Assembly (NCBI GenBank): GCA_018398765.1
Contig: JAHBMJ010000797.1
Span: 1-20,000, forward strand
From: Chromera velia
Lineage: Eukaryota > Sar > Chromeraceae
DNA: 20,000 nt
Direction of reading: 5' to 3'
In this document: one piece after another, positions 10,113-18,460 of the stretch
Numbering within the stretch: the stretch's first letter is position 1
Layout of the letters: each line of letters starts with the position of its first letter
Translations under genes and position numbers: made by a program
The notes under the pieces: generated by a model
The model's input: only the letters and a program-made list of their open reading frames with translations
The model's database searches: none
What the model was told of the DNA's origin: nothing

Positions 10113-11395
10113 ATGATCGCCACTACAACGATGGAAACTCGAGCTACAACAGAGATGAAGGAGGCCATCCTCAAGTCGGTGCGAGAGGAGTTTGAGACCA
10201 AGTTCACCGCCCTCAATGAGAAGCTGGATCTTATCCTCAAGGCCCAGTAGCCTAAGCAAGAAGAAGCCAACTTAAGCCTGCCAAAGCAACCCTCCCCCCC
10301 GCTACGTTGACGCTTCCCTGCCAAGCTCCTCAGTAGAAGCAAGAAGATGAAGACGATTCCCCTGTCCCTCCCTTAGTTGATTCACCAAGGACCCCAGTCT
10401 ATGAGACCTGCCCTTCCCAGCCCCATACTATCGCATTCCTGCCGAGCCGCTTTTTCCCGCCTTCCTCTCCCAAGAAGAAGGGCAAGAAGGTGGACATGTC
10501 TACGTGCCCAAAGTTTAAGAGCAAGGCCGCTACCAAGACCTTCCACGAGCTGTGGAGTTCTTTCTAGCGGGTCCACTTAGGAATAGAGAGATTAAATTCT
10601 CCTTGCCCTCAACAACGCCAGCAACGGCCACGCACAGTTCAAGACTGATGTGCACCATCTGCGAAAGGGAAAGAATATCCTAATCAACAAGGTTGTCGAC
10701 TACCTGGTGGAGGACTACATGAGTGCTGTGCTTGCCCAGCAGCTGTCTCCTCGAAGCGAGGGGAAGAGCACCGCCGTGACGGTCACTGCAGGGACCACCT
10801 CAGCTGGGTGGAGTTGGACAAGCGGATCAAAGATGTGATTGTGCAGGTGGGCGACATTAAGTGGGAGATTATCGACAAGCAGAAGGTCAACGCTTTTATA
10901 GGTGCCCTATCCCTTGAACAGAAGAAGGAGTATCTCCGTGACCACCGTCTCCAGAGAGGGGGAGTGAAGATCACCGACCTGAATGAAAAGCTTACATGGG
11001 AGGAGCTCGAGGATCGCATCAAGTTCTACATCTTTATCGAGAAGCTCAAAGACAAGCACCGTAGAGGAAGAAAAGATGGCCGTGCCCATCATCCTAGGAG
11101 AGAGGAGACGGCCTTCACCGGCAGAGACCAGCACCACTCGCACCAGCACTACCACCAAGGTCAGCAGCAGAGAGAGCAGAGCAGGGGGAGAGCTATGAGT
11201 GCCACTGGGGGGTGGCAGGAGGTGAGAGGAAGAAGTCGCAGCCAGAGCAGAGGACCTTGGGGGCTACATGGGGATCGATTCCCAGAATCTCCGGTGCTAC
11301 TACTATCAGGAATACGGGCACTTCGCATATGACTGCAAGAGGCAGCGCAGAGGCCTCTCCTCTATCCCGCCCTATCCCTCCCAAACACTGAGGCT
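10113..11395 (+). pseudogene. gag: copia gag (broken)
   Basis: ATG 10113 lies 18 bases after the LTR and opens a frame with a helical start (KEAILKSVREEFETKF) that meets TAG at 10248-10250. Coding character then continues in changing frames. It includes a Lys-rich PKKKGKKVD stretch near 10480, a helical capsid-like part (10808-11100) with VNAFIGALSLEQKKEYLRD, and a His/Gln/Arg-rich tail. A zinc knuckle follows in yet another frame at 11295-11336: C-x2-[Y]-x3-GH-x4-C, where the second cysteine of the usual CCHC is tyrosine (TAT). Gag normally forms the particle and binds genomic RNA through the knuckle. At least one stop and two frame changes make it non-functional. Confidence 0.78.
11295..11336 (+). 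other. Degenerate CCHC zinc knuckle of Gag
   Basis: The codons read C-Y-Y-Y-Q-E-Y-G-H-F-A-Y-D-C. Spacing fits C-x2-C-x4-H-x4-C exactly except that the second Cys position is Tyr (TAT at 11304-11306), one G-to-A change away from TGT. The motif is in frame 3, whereas the gag ORF just upstream is in frame 2, so a frameshift lies between about 11165 and 11250. Confidence 0.75.
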
Positions 11396-11682
11396 TCTCC
11401 CATAGAGGCCCCTAGTAGCAGCAGCAGCAGAGGAGAAGGAGCCCTACACCTAGTCCCGACAGACAGGGGCAGAAAGCACCCGAGAAGCAGGGACAGTGTG
11501 GCCGTTCCCCTACCAGGCGATGACTACACTCGGGTGAGGGACGCTGGGGGTAGCACAGCCCGTCTCTCCCTCTGAAAAATCGCTTTTCTGTGCTTGAGGA
11601 AGAGAGGGAGAGTGATTGGGGCGAGTATACTAGTACTGGGGCCTTTCCGGTGAGCAGGAGACGGAGTCGAGACGGTGTGTGA

Positions 11683-12140
11683 GCAAGTGAGCGAGAGTCG
11701 TCTCCAGTGGTCGATACTGGAGCAAGTGAACATTTCTTTAGAGAGGATGTGAGGCATTGTATTGTGGAGATGAGAGAAGGAGAGGGAGAGTGTGAGTTTG
11801 TGGGCGTCGATGGGCGAGTCCACAGAACAAGTTGTGAGGTCGATGTGGAGCTTCCAGGCATGGAGACAGCACGAGGGGGCACGGAGACGGCATGTCTTTC
11901 CGGTGGCACTGCTTACTCTGGGTCAGTGCCTGTTTCTCTTGTGTCTATACGTGGCCTAAAATTACAGAAAGTGTATGAGCCGTATTGGGTTGAGCTCCCT
12001 CAAAAAGGGGGAGGCAAGTTTCGTGCACGAGTGCGTGAAGAGAACGGAACGTTTATATTGTGTGTGCATAGTTCATCTGCTCCTATATGCGGAGACAAAT
12101 CTGTGGGTCCTTTTTGTGTATGTTTGAATGTTGAGGGGGG
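11683..12140 (+). pseudogene. copia aspartic protease region
   Basis: The frame is open from after TGA 11680-11682. DTGAS at 11713-11727 (VVDTGASEHFF) is the active-site loop of retropepsins, which cut the Gag-Pol polyprotein as a dimer. The following GVDGRVHRTSCEVDVELPG fits the second strand region of copia proteases. The frame (1) then differs from that of the integrase (3); the change falls at or after a run of eight G (12135-12142), where a one-base indel would explain it. The earlier frame runs on as meaningless sequence to 12243. Confidence 0.8.
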
Positions 12141-12161
12141 GGTAATAAGGGAAACAAGAAC

Positions 12162-12215
12162 GGGTCTCCACAGCCCTCATCTGTGTCTGGGTCTCCACAG
12201 CCTTCATCTGTGTCT
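12162..12215 (+). repeat. 27-bp in-frame tandem duplication between protease and integrase
   Basis: Copy one is 12162-12188 and copy two 12189-12215, with a single C/T difference. Because 27 is a multiple of three, both copies encode the same nonapeptide, GSPQPSSVS, in the integrase frame. Confidence 0.92.
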
Positions 12216-13740
12216 TCTAGACAGAATAGGAAAGGAAAGGTAAAGGAAGTGTGCGTATCTCCGGCAGGATGGAGAAAACTTTATTTCCCCATTGAAGGTC
12301 AGATGAGTTTGAAAGAGACGTTGATGTGGCACAAGCGTTTTAGGCGTGCGACGGGCTCCCGTCTGTATGCTACCATGAAAGAGAAGGGTCTTTCATCTCG
12401 TATGACTGTGAAGGCGTGTGATGAGGTTCGTTCTGTCTGCCGTCAGTATCAGGAAGTGAATGCAGTGATGAGAAGAATCCCTACCAGAGAGTGTGCGCCT
12501 GATGGAACGTCTTCTGCCCCCCCGCCTGCAAATGAACGAATCTTTCAGGATGTGATGTTTCTGCCGGGGGGGAAACCTGTTTCTTTGATTGTTGATTCTA
12601 CGGGTAGTTTTGTGTCTTGTATGGTTTTGTCTTCGAAAGGAAAGGCAGTGAGGCATTTGATTGAGTGGGTGCATCGTTTTGAGCGTCTGTCCGCGAAATA
12701 TAGAATGAGAAGGAAACCAGTGGAGGTGTGGACAGATAATGGAAGGGAGTTTCAAGGGGATAAGAAAGGCGGTTATGATTTCTTTTGTGATGAGGAAGGA
12801 ATTTTTCATCGTAGGGGTCCTGTGTATACCCCGCAACCTTAAGGGAAGGTTGAGAAAATGAAGCGCATTGTAAAGAGATTGATATAGAAATTGCTTGCTG
12901 ATTTGAATCTTCCTAAGTATTGTGCGAAGTGGCTATTACCTGGAGTCATTGATTCCATCAATGAGTGTATGGCCAGTCGAACTGGCAAATCTCCTAATGC
13001 TTTCATGTTTGGTGTAGACACAGTAAAAGCCATTTCCCTTCTCTCTGTCGGTGACCTGGTGGTTGTTTCCGATCTTCGTCCCTCGGGCGTCTCGGGACAA
13101 TCAGTCTGTGGGAAGGACGCAATTTTCCGTGGGGTAGAGAGTTCTTCTGTTGTGTGTATGCTTGTGAAGACACAGAGTAGGAAAAGGTGGCGTCCTTTGC
13201 ATGTTCATCCAAGTGCTGTTTCTTTGAAGTCTTGGTATGGTCTTGATGTGTCTGGTGATTTTTTGTATGATGATGACAAGAGAAAGGAGCTTGTCGATGA
13301 TGAGTTGGATCGTTTCTCCGCGTTTCTCCGATTTCTCTCTTGATGATGAAGAAGAGATCGATATTTCTGCAGATGGGGGTAACCTCCCTGAAGCTGTCCT
13401 TTCTTCTTCTTGTCCGCAAGCTCACCTTCCCCAGCAGGTGACCCAGGCAGCCGTGAGGCAACTGGAGAGGGTCCTTGCGGGTGAGCTCGATGTGTCTATA
13501 CCTGTCTGCCTTCCCTCTCAGAGTGCTGTTGGCTCGCAGCTCCAGCGTCATAAACTGGAGTGGTGGGCTACACAGCAGGGCGTGGGGAGTAGAGAGGCTT
13601 CGGCAGAGCAGTCAGGCAGGGAGTGCACGCCCAGTCAGACAGCGCCTGTCTGTGTTGAAGAGAAGAAAGAAGAAGAAAGTTTTCTTAAGGCAGAAGCCAT
13701 TGATGTCGTGCCTGCAGGAATGTCTGCGTTTCGTTTATAG
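12216..13740 (+). pseudogene. copia integrase, broken by two stops and a 10-bp duplication
   Basis: The N-terminal zinc region reads WHKRF...CDEV..VC: the first His (12330) is present, but the second His and one Cys position are Arg, so zinc binding is probably lost. The catalytic core shows Asp at 12549-12551 (FQDVMF), Asp at 12735-12737 (WTDNGREF) and Glu at 12852-12854 (GKVEKM), the D-D-E triad. TAA 12840-12842 falls between the second Asp and the Glu, right after YTPQP, and TAG follows at 12885-12887. The C-terminal part (NECMASRTGKSPNAFMFG, then a basic region) stays in the same frame to 13343. A perfect 10-bp duplication (13311-13330) then moves the reading into frame 1 (13321-13740), an acidic and Gln/Ser-rich linker. 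Confidence 0.85.
13311..13330 (+). repeat. 10-bp perfect tandem duplication that shifts the pol frame
   Basis: CGTTTCTCCG occurs at 13311-13320 and again at 13321-13330. The first copy reads on in frame 3 to a TGA at 13341-13343. The second copy starts the open frame 1, which runs to 13740. A 10-base insertion changes the frame by one, so this duplication alone accounts for the break. Confidence 0.9.
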
Positions 13741-14466
13741 GTTTTCCTGGCAAACAGAAGACAAAGAAGAGAGTGCGTTTTGCACAGGAAGTTGAAGTGA
13801 AAGAATTCTCTCAGGATGATATCGTACAGAGGAGAGCACAGGAAGGAAAGAAGTCAGCCAGAGTAGCAAAGAATCATGAGCAGAAAGAGGAAAGAGAAGA
13901 ACAGAGAGGAGAGAAAGAAAAGGAGAAAGAGGAAAAAGGAGAGCAGAGAGAGAACAGAGAGAAACTGAACAGGAAGATTGAAGGGAAGAGAGAGCAGAGA
14001 GGTGCAAAAGGAAGAAGTCAGAGAGTTGAAGTGAGTGAGAAAGTGATAGAGAAAATGATGACTCATATGAATCCGAGAAAAGGTCACCTCGACGCAACAG
14101 AAGAGGAAGTGAGGAGTGGAAGTCATGATGAGGCAATGAAAAAGGAGTTGAAGAGCTTTGCTGAGAACAAAGTGTTGAAGATAAATGGAGTGAGAGTGCT
14201 ACAAAAGAGAAGAGTCATGAAGACACGATGGGTGCTTACATAGAAGATGAAAAGAAGAAAGAGAGTGCCGAAAGCTAGGCTGGTCTGCAAAGGATTTCAA
14301 GACGACAGGAAGAATGTAGAGACATTCAGTGGAACGGCCTCCTGGTGGGCTCTTTTGTTTTGCTTTGTATTTATGGCTGGAAAGAAGTAGTCGGTCGGAA
14401 AGTCAGATATGCTTACTGCATTCTTGACTACACCAATAAATGATGAGGTGTATGTGCAGCTACCAG
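13740..14466 (+). pseudogene. copia charged linker and N-terminal reverse transcriptase
   Basis: Frame 3 resumes near 13740, so another one-base shift lies close to the TAG at 13738-13740. A strongly charged Lys/Glu-rich stretch (about 13850-14010) is followed by the typical start of copia reverse transcriptase: EAMKKELKSF, RVMKTRWVLT, then PKARLVCKGFQ, and finally motif A as SDMLTAFL (Asp at 14406-14408) with DEVYVQLPE. TAG stops interrupt at 14241-14243 and 14388-14390. Motif B, the YVDD motif C and the thumb are absent: sequence jumps straight to RNase H after about 14466. Confidence 0.85.
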
Positions 14467-14520
14467 AGGTGTCGTTCCGATGGGGTCTTCCAAAGGTGTC
14501 GTTCCTGGTCAGGCCTTCCA
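14467..14520 (+). repeat. 27-bp imperfect direct repeat at the reverse transcriptase deletion junction
   Basis: AGGTGTCGTTCC is found at 14467-14478 and 14494-14505; beyond this the two 27-base units diverge but both end in CTTCCA. The repeat sits exactly where reverse transcriptase sequence stops and RNase H sequence begins. Confidence 0.75.
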
Positions 14521-14887
14521 GTGGAAGGAGCTTGTGTCTGCTTTGTGGGGCAAGTCTCCCTCTGTAGAGATTTACACAGACAGTGCCCCTTTGCTTGCAC
14601 AGTTGGAGAGCGGGTCCTCAAAGAGAGAGCCTCGCATGGATGGTCTGCTAAAGTACGTTCGGCAAGAGCTTTGTGCGCTCCGCACGAAAGTGTTGTGGGT
14701 GTTTACGAAGGATCAGAGGGCCGATAAGCATATGAAGTTCATTGTGGAAAGAGTGAAAGGGAGGAGTGCACTTTCGGTAGAGCGTAAAGTGGGGGGTGCA
14801 GTTGAGCTTAAGAGAAAGGTTCTGAATTTTGCGAAGTCTGCTCATGCGACTCGATTCTCTCGAGTTGCTAGGCTAAGCATGAATTGA
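14510..14887 (+). pseudogene. copia RNase H (C-terminal part)
   Basis: The frame 2 ORF starts nominally at 14480, but the recognisable part begins with FQWKELVSALWG. EIYTDSAPLLAQL holds the conserved Asp of the later RNase H half, and VLWVFTKDQRADKHMKF matches the segment before the end of copia Pol, where the last residues mediate degradation of the RNA strand. The stop is TGA 14885-14887, about 100 bases before the 3' LTR. The first RNase H aspartate is missing because of the internal deletion. The frame differs from the reverse transcriptase upstream. Confidence 0.8.
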
Positions 14888-14978
14888 TATGTGATTGAAC
14901 GATTCATTGAGTAAGAGATTTTGTGTTTATATGGTGACGGCCTATATGTTCCCTCCTGCCTTCGTTCGGCGTTCGGTC

Positions 14979-14986
14979 AGGGGGTG
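14979..14986 (+). promoter_or_regulatory. Polypurine tract of the copia element (plus-strand primer)
   Basis: AGGGGGTG, followed by AT and then the TGTTA of the 3' LTR. This closely resembles the tract and spacing typical of copia elements. Confidence 0.82.
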
Positions 14987-14988
14987 AT

Positions 14989-15250
14989 TGTTAAGCCATC
15001 GAATGCGTGGTTATTCGTTAGTTCCTTTCCAGGGCCGCTTGCGCGTTAGTCCGTGCGAGCCCTGTTTATGGGGCACATTCATATGTGTTGTTCTGATTTT
15101 TGTGGTGTTGTGCCGTGTGCGTGAAACGGCGAGATCCGTCCTACCATGTATTTAGTTTGCAATGTTGCATCGACCCCCCCTTTCTTCCTGGACCTGAATT
15201 ACTATGAGATCTATTATGTAAATATCATCATCAACCCTTAGAGTTTATCA
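14989..15250 (+). repeat. 3' LTR of the copia element
   Basis: It begins TGTTAAGCC and ends GAGTTTATCA. It has the same length as the 5' LTR and, counted by eye, about 27 substitutions relative to it and no indel. Confidence 0.94.
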
Positions 15251-15255
15251 GAAAG
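15251..15255 (+). repeat. Right target-site duplication of the copia element (GAAAG)
   Basis: Exact match to 9828-9832, directly after the terminal CA of the LTR. Confidence 0.92.
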
Positions 15256-16690
15256 TTTTTGCCCTGCCTTTCCCCTCTTTTCGTCGTTCTCTGAGTCCTA
15301 CTTTAGTACCGCCACTTAAGAAATAAGCCGCAGTAAAAGTGATATATGGGCAGTGTTCTTAGATTCAGAACAGATGGAATGAACCAGAACCTTTTGACAG
15401 ACTAGGCTAGATCCGCCCCTCATATACGGGGACACGGCATGCATAACAAAAACCTGATTCATCGATTATAATATACGTACAGATTCGCGATCTCGCAATC
15501 AGATACAATCAGCTGAAATCGCGTATACATCCAGAGACACCCATATGCATGCATTAGTAAGTGCCTAGCTCAAGGTTGCATGTGTATGTGTACGGCAGCC
15601 TCACTAATAATTCCGTGCATGATCACTATGTAGGATACCCCCTCTACAGGCTTCAGTAGGCTCCGGGGGTATGCCGGGGCCCTGAGAAAAAAATGTTCAG
15701 AAAAAAAGCGTATATCTAACGGACAAAGCGTATGTCTAACGGACCGATCAACGATCATAACATTAAAAATCATTATCACAAAAAAAAAAAACATTGAAAA
15801 AGCTAAGGCTAAACAACAGTAATTCACATGCATTGTAATCTTAATTTGTCAACACAACAGCTAGCTAAACATCATCGACTCACTTAATTTATCAACTTCC
15901 CAACTTGTAGAGAAGCACTTATTAGAAATCACCTTCGTAGCACAGCGTCTCCTCAGTTTGTTGATGATATTGAGCTCACCGCCAGGCCTAGGCGCCGGCA
16001 TAGGTTTGCACTCTAGAAGCGTACACCATAGGGTTAGAAACCTAGGCACCGACCAAAACCACATGACACGGAGGCCGGGTGATGCAGACAGAACCTCGAT
16101 CGATCGCTAATTAACTAACGCCAGGCCTAGTCTAAGAGAAACAAGCGCACTCAAGTAAGGGAAGCGAAGATCTGGAAGAACTTAGGCCGGACATAACACT
16201 GAAAGGCGGCACTCTTCTGTTACCGATCGAAAGAAACCTAAAGAAGAAAAATCTTGTCCAGAGACATAACGGGTCGTGCATGCATACTTCAGAAAGAAAC
16301 TTACGAAAAGCGCGACATGAACGAAACTACAGGAAAAAATATGGATGCAATGCAGGCAGACTCAGCGTAAGCGAGAGCGGTGCCAGAAAGATCCTGAGAG
16401 TGTCAGGGCTAAAGCACACCACTCCGCGGCGCATCACACACCACGCACATTCTTGTTTTAATAAAAGACAGTTAAAGCAATTTGCATACATAAACAATAC
16501 TCCTAAAGGCAACTCGGATCCACTTTATGGAGCGTATGCAAGCACGCAGATAACAAAACTAACACAGCCAAAAAACGAGAGACGTACAATCATCATAGTC
16601 TGACTAACTCCCTTCATGTAACCGACTCAGGGTCTTCCTGCACAAAGCGGTCTCTCTCATAGCATTGAGACAGCTGTATATAGTTGCATG
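15256..16690. other. Intergenic stretch between the copia element and the TIR candidate
   Basis: No supported gene. The open frames (15570-15833 -, 15861-16064 -, 16280-16603 +) have no recognisable motif. CGCCAGGCCTAG occurs twice (15980-15991 and 16119-16130). A 20-bp tandem repeat is listed separately. Confidence 0.5.
15705..15744 (+). repeat. 20-bp tandem repeat, two copies
   Basis: Units 15705-15724 and 15725-15744 differ at one position (TATATC versus TATGTC) and end in CTAACGGAC. Confidence 0.9.
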
Positions 16691-16721
16691 GAAAACTCAT
16701 AGGGGTGTATCCTCCTATTAG

Positions 16722-16882
16722 GACACCGGGGGGGAGGAGGCATTCAAGCTTGCTCCGTTATGCCCATGGATGGTGGGACGGGCATCGGACGCTTCCGAAT
16801 CGCGCCCGATGCGCCGGACACTGCTCCCCCCAGCGTCCGCTACTACCGGCCCGTGCGAGAAGGGATACTCCCCCCCGGTGTC
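16722..16882. repeat. Perfect 15-bp inverted repeat near the left end of the TIR candidate
   Basis: The segment at 16722-16736, GACACC followed by seven G and AG, is the reverse complement of 16868-16882. A variant, CACACC followed by nine G and TATCC, occurs at about 18080-18098. Confidence 0.8.
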
Positions 16883-16921
16883 TATGCGGAGTTGCCCACC
16901 GAGGCTGACGTTCAGCTTTTT

Positions 16922-16946
16922 AATGCATGTATGCATGTATGCATTT
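16922..16946 (+). repeat. Short GCATGTAT tandem repeat
   Basis: AATGCATGTATGCATGTATG with an 8-base period, followed by a run of T. Confidence 0.8.
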
Positions 16947-17117
16947 TTTTTTTTAGAGGCCCATGCATGTAACGATGCTCCATAACATGTTTTGTGTGTG
17001 CAAACCAGGGAAAGTCTCTAAAAATTATGCGAACTATCTTTAGAACTCAAACCAAAAAGTTCGGCGAACACGCTCTGCTCTGCTGAATCGGATGTTAGCT
17101 GATCTGAGGTAAACAGA

Positions 17118-17597
17118 GTGATTTTTTCTCCACGTGTCGATCAAGAAGGAAGTCAGTTTGTAAGTGTAGATCGGAACGGAGACGGAAGTGAGGCCGGAAA
17201 GATGACGGCCCTTCCGTTGGTGTATTTTGGAGTGAATGCAAAGAGAAGGAAGCTTCATGAAAAAAGGGAACAGTGTGAAGAGATCGTGTCGTTGCATCCT
17301 CGTCTACTGGACTTTGTCCGCGTTGATCCGAATGACCCTTTTTCTGCTATCAACCCATCTTTTTTGCGGTGTATCCCCTGCAAGATCGACATTCCTTTGA
17401 AGAGTGAGTGGGACTTTTCTCGTCCTCAAACTCACTGCCTTTCAGGTGTGCACCAGGCGATGGATCCGAAGCCCCCCGCTTGGAAGGACAAAGTGGGTAC
17501 TCTGGAGAAAATGAATTTTTTTACAGTTTGTGCCCCTATCCTCACTGTTCGGGGGTCCATAGGCTTGTCAGAACGTATCGGGATGACTTCGCATTAG
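17118..17597 (+). CDS. ORF with a C2H2-type (BED/U1-like) zinc-finger pattern; unrecognised gene, possibly transposon-derived
   Basis: The frame is open from 17118 (GTG), but the first ATG is at 17202 (MTALPLVYFGV), which I prefer as start if translated alone. Around 17366-17450 it reads RCIPCKIDIPLKSEW...THCLSGVHQ, that is C-x2-C, about 18 residues, then H-x5-H, the spacing of single-finger domains common in transposases and in transposase-derived DNA-binding proteins. A second frame (17408-17602) is open over the 3' part and there reads LCPYPHCSGVHRLVRTYRDD, also finger-like. A one-base shift at the run of six C (17471-17476) or seven T (17516-17522) may therefore separate two parts of one coding region. 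No downstream catalytic domain is seen. Lying inside the TIR candidate, it may be a remnant of its transposase or of a captured gene. Confidence 0.4.
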   Translation: MIFSPRVDQEGSQFVSVDRNGDGSEAGKMTALPLVYFGVNAKRRKLHEKREQCEEIVSLHPRLLDFVRVDPNDPFSAINPSFLRCIPCKIDIPLKSEWDFSRPQTHCLSGVHQAMDPKPPAWKDKVGTLEKMNFFTVCAPILTVRGSIGLSERIGMTSH

Positions 17598-17718
17598 GGT
17601 AGTCAGGTATTCCAACGTTTTCTTCTCCTTCCTCAGTCCTTCTCTTTGCACGCAATTGGTGTATCGCATTTATACATGGTGTCTCGATGGACCGAGATCG
17701 AATACATGCATGTATGAC

Positions 17719-17748
17719 TCTATCGCCTTTCCCTCTATCGCCTTTCCC
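17719..17748 (+). repeat. 15-bp perfect tandem repeat, two copies
   Basis: TCTATCGCCTTTCCC occurs at 17719-17733 and 17734-17748, followed by a partial third start. Confidence 0.9.
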
Positions 17749-17839
17749 TCTCTTCTCAGCATCTCTCACTGTTCGGAGATCGAAAAATTACTGATAACTT
17801 GCACAGTCATTGACAAGTTGCAGATAAATGAGATCGCAC

Positions 17840-18010
17840 ATGATTGTTAACTAAGCTAGTAACATATTAGTAATATGATTAGTTTGAAGACACTTTTAAA
17901 TAGTGTCTGACAGTTTAAGATATGTTAGTGTTTTTGAGTTTTAAGATAGTCTTAGATAGGTAAAAAGATTTTAGGATATTGTATAACTGAGAAGTTAGGA
18001 GTTTTTTTTG
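17840..18010. other. AT-rich stretch with hairpin
   Basis: No gene. GACACT (17889-17894) and AGTGTC (17902-17907) form a perfect 6-bp hairpin around TTTAAAT. Repeated TTTAAGATA and GTTAG words suggest degenerate repeats. Confidence 0.5.
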
Positions 18011-18190
18011 TCCACCATTATGCCTCATACCCCCCCGTCATCCGTAGTCCGGCGTTTTCAGATGACCTCATTCTGAATCACACCGGGGGGGGGTATCCAC
18101 CCTCAGCTCTCGTAGCGCTGCACACCACCCCCCCCTCGGTTTCATACACCCCTATGAAAACTCCTGACCAAGAAGAGAGACTGGCTCAGC

Positions 18191-18460
18191 CTAGAACAGC
18201 CCCCTCTGACCCCTGCCATAGAATGCAGAGGTCAGAACATTGATCGCCACATATCTCTGCAGCGTGCAACTGAGGATCTTCTAGTAACGATCAGTCAACC
18301 GAGCTTGTACAGCCATCAGCTCACCCTCTGTCAAAAACTCCGTCCTCGAGCTAACCACACTGACCTGCTCTTTGACAAAAGAGACAGTCTCCCTGTCCGG
18401 ATGTCCAAAAGTCTCGAAGACCAATGGAACAAACAGTTTGTTGACTGAACAGTCTTCTGT
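18191..18460 (-). pseudogene. Fragment resembling the C-terminal end of a non-LTR (LINE-type) retrotransposon protein
   Basis: On the - strand this frame reads NKLFVPLVFETFGHPDRETV, then a helical stretch, then QARLTDRY, a TAG at 18283-18281, and KILSCTLQRYVAINVL, ending at TAG 18193-18191. The pattern FVPLVxETFG followed about 45 residues later by a YW.xLSCTLQR block is what I associate with the extreme C-terminus of LINE polyproteins in algae and other protists; that link rests on memory of family appearance and was not searched. The frame is also open upstream from 18742 to a TAA at 18463-18461. A further - strand stretch at about 18840-18720 (WHFKSDVKRIASPG in another frame) looks coding and may belong to it or to a different element. 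No reverse transcriptase motif is present, so this is a 5'-truncated or decayed copy. Confidence 0.5.

Larger units (their letters stand above)
9833..15250 (+). mobile_element. Ty1/copia-type LTR retrotransposon, complete ends but inactivated coding region (5,418 bp)
   Basis: Two 262-bp LTRs, each TGTTA...TTATCA, bound an internal region reading gag, protease, integrase, reverse transcriptase, RNase H. Integrase before reverse transcriptase is the copia (Pseudoviridae) order. A GAAAG duplication flanks the element and an AGGGGGTG polypurine tract precedes the 3' LTR. By hand alignment the LTRs differ at about 27 of 262 positions (about 22 transitions), so the insertion is old. The coding part has stop codons, frameshifts and a large deletion in the reverse transcriptase, so it cannot move by itself. 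The 5-bp duplication shows that it arrived by a normal integration event. Confidence 0.95.
16697..18157. mobile_element. Possible terminal-inverted-repeat element, about 1.46 kb (candidate)
   Basis: The left end TCATAGGGGTGTAT (16697-16710) is the exact reverse complement of the right end at 18144-18157. Just inside, both ends read ACCG followed by a long G run (left 16726 on; right, - strand, around 18140-18123). Outside, AAAC precedes the left end (16693-16696) and AAAC follows the right end (18158-18161), as a 4-bp target duplication would. An internal perfect 15-bp inverted repeat (16722-16736 and 16868-16882) and a related G-run block near 18078-18098 add further symmetry. The interior carries a zinc-finger ORF. 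No transposase catalytic domain is recognised, so it could be non-autonomous or a chance pairing of G-rich repeats. Confidence 0.42.

Noticed and set aside
13735-14136. 133-codon Ser/Leu-rich - strand frame
   Set aside because: Antisense of the Lys/Glu-rich linker of copia pol; composition artefact.
15570-16064. Two - strand open frames of 87 and 67 codons
   Set aside because: No motif, no splice or start context, and composition typical of non-coding DNA here.
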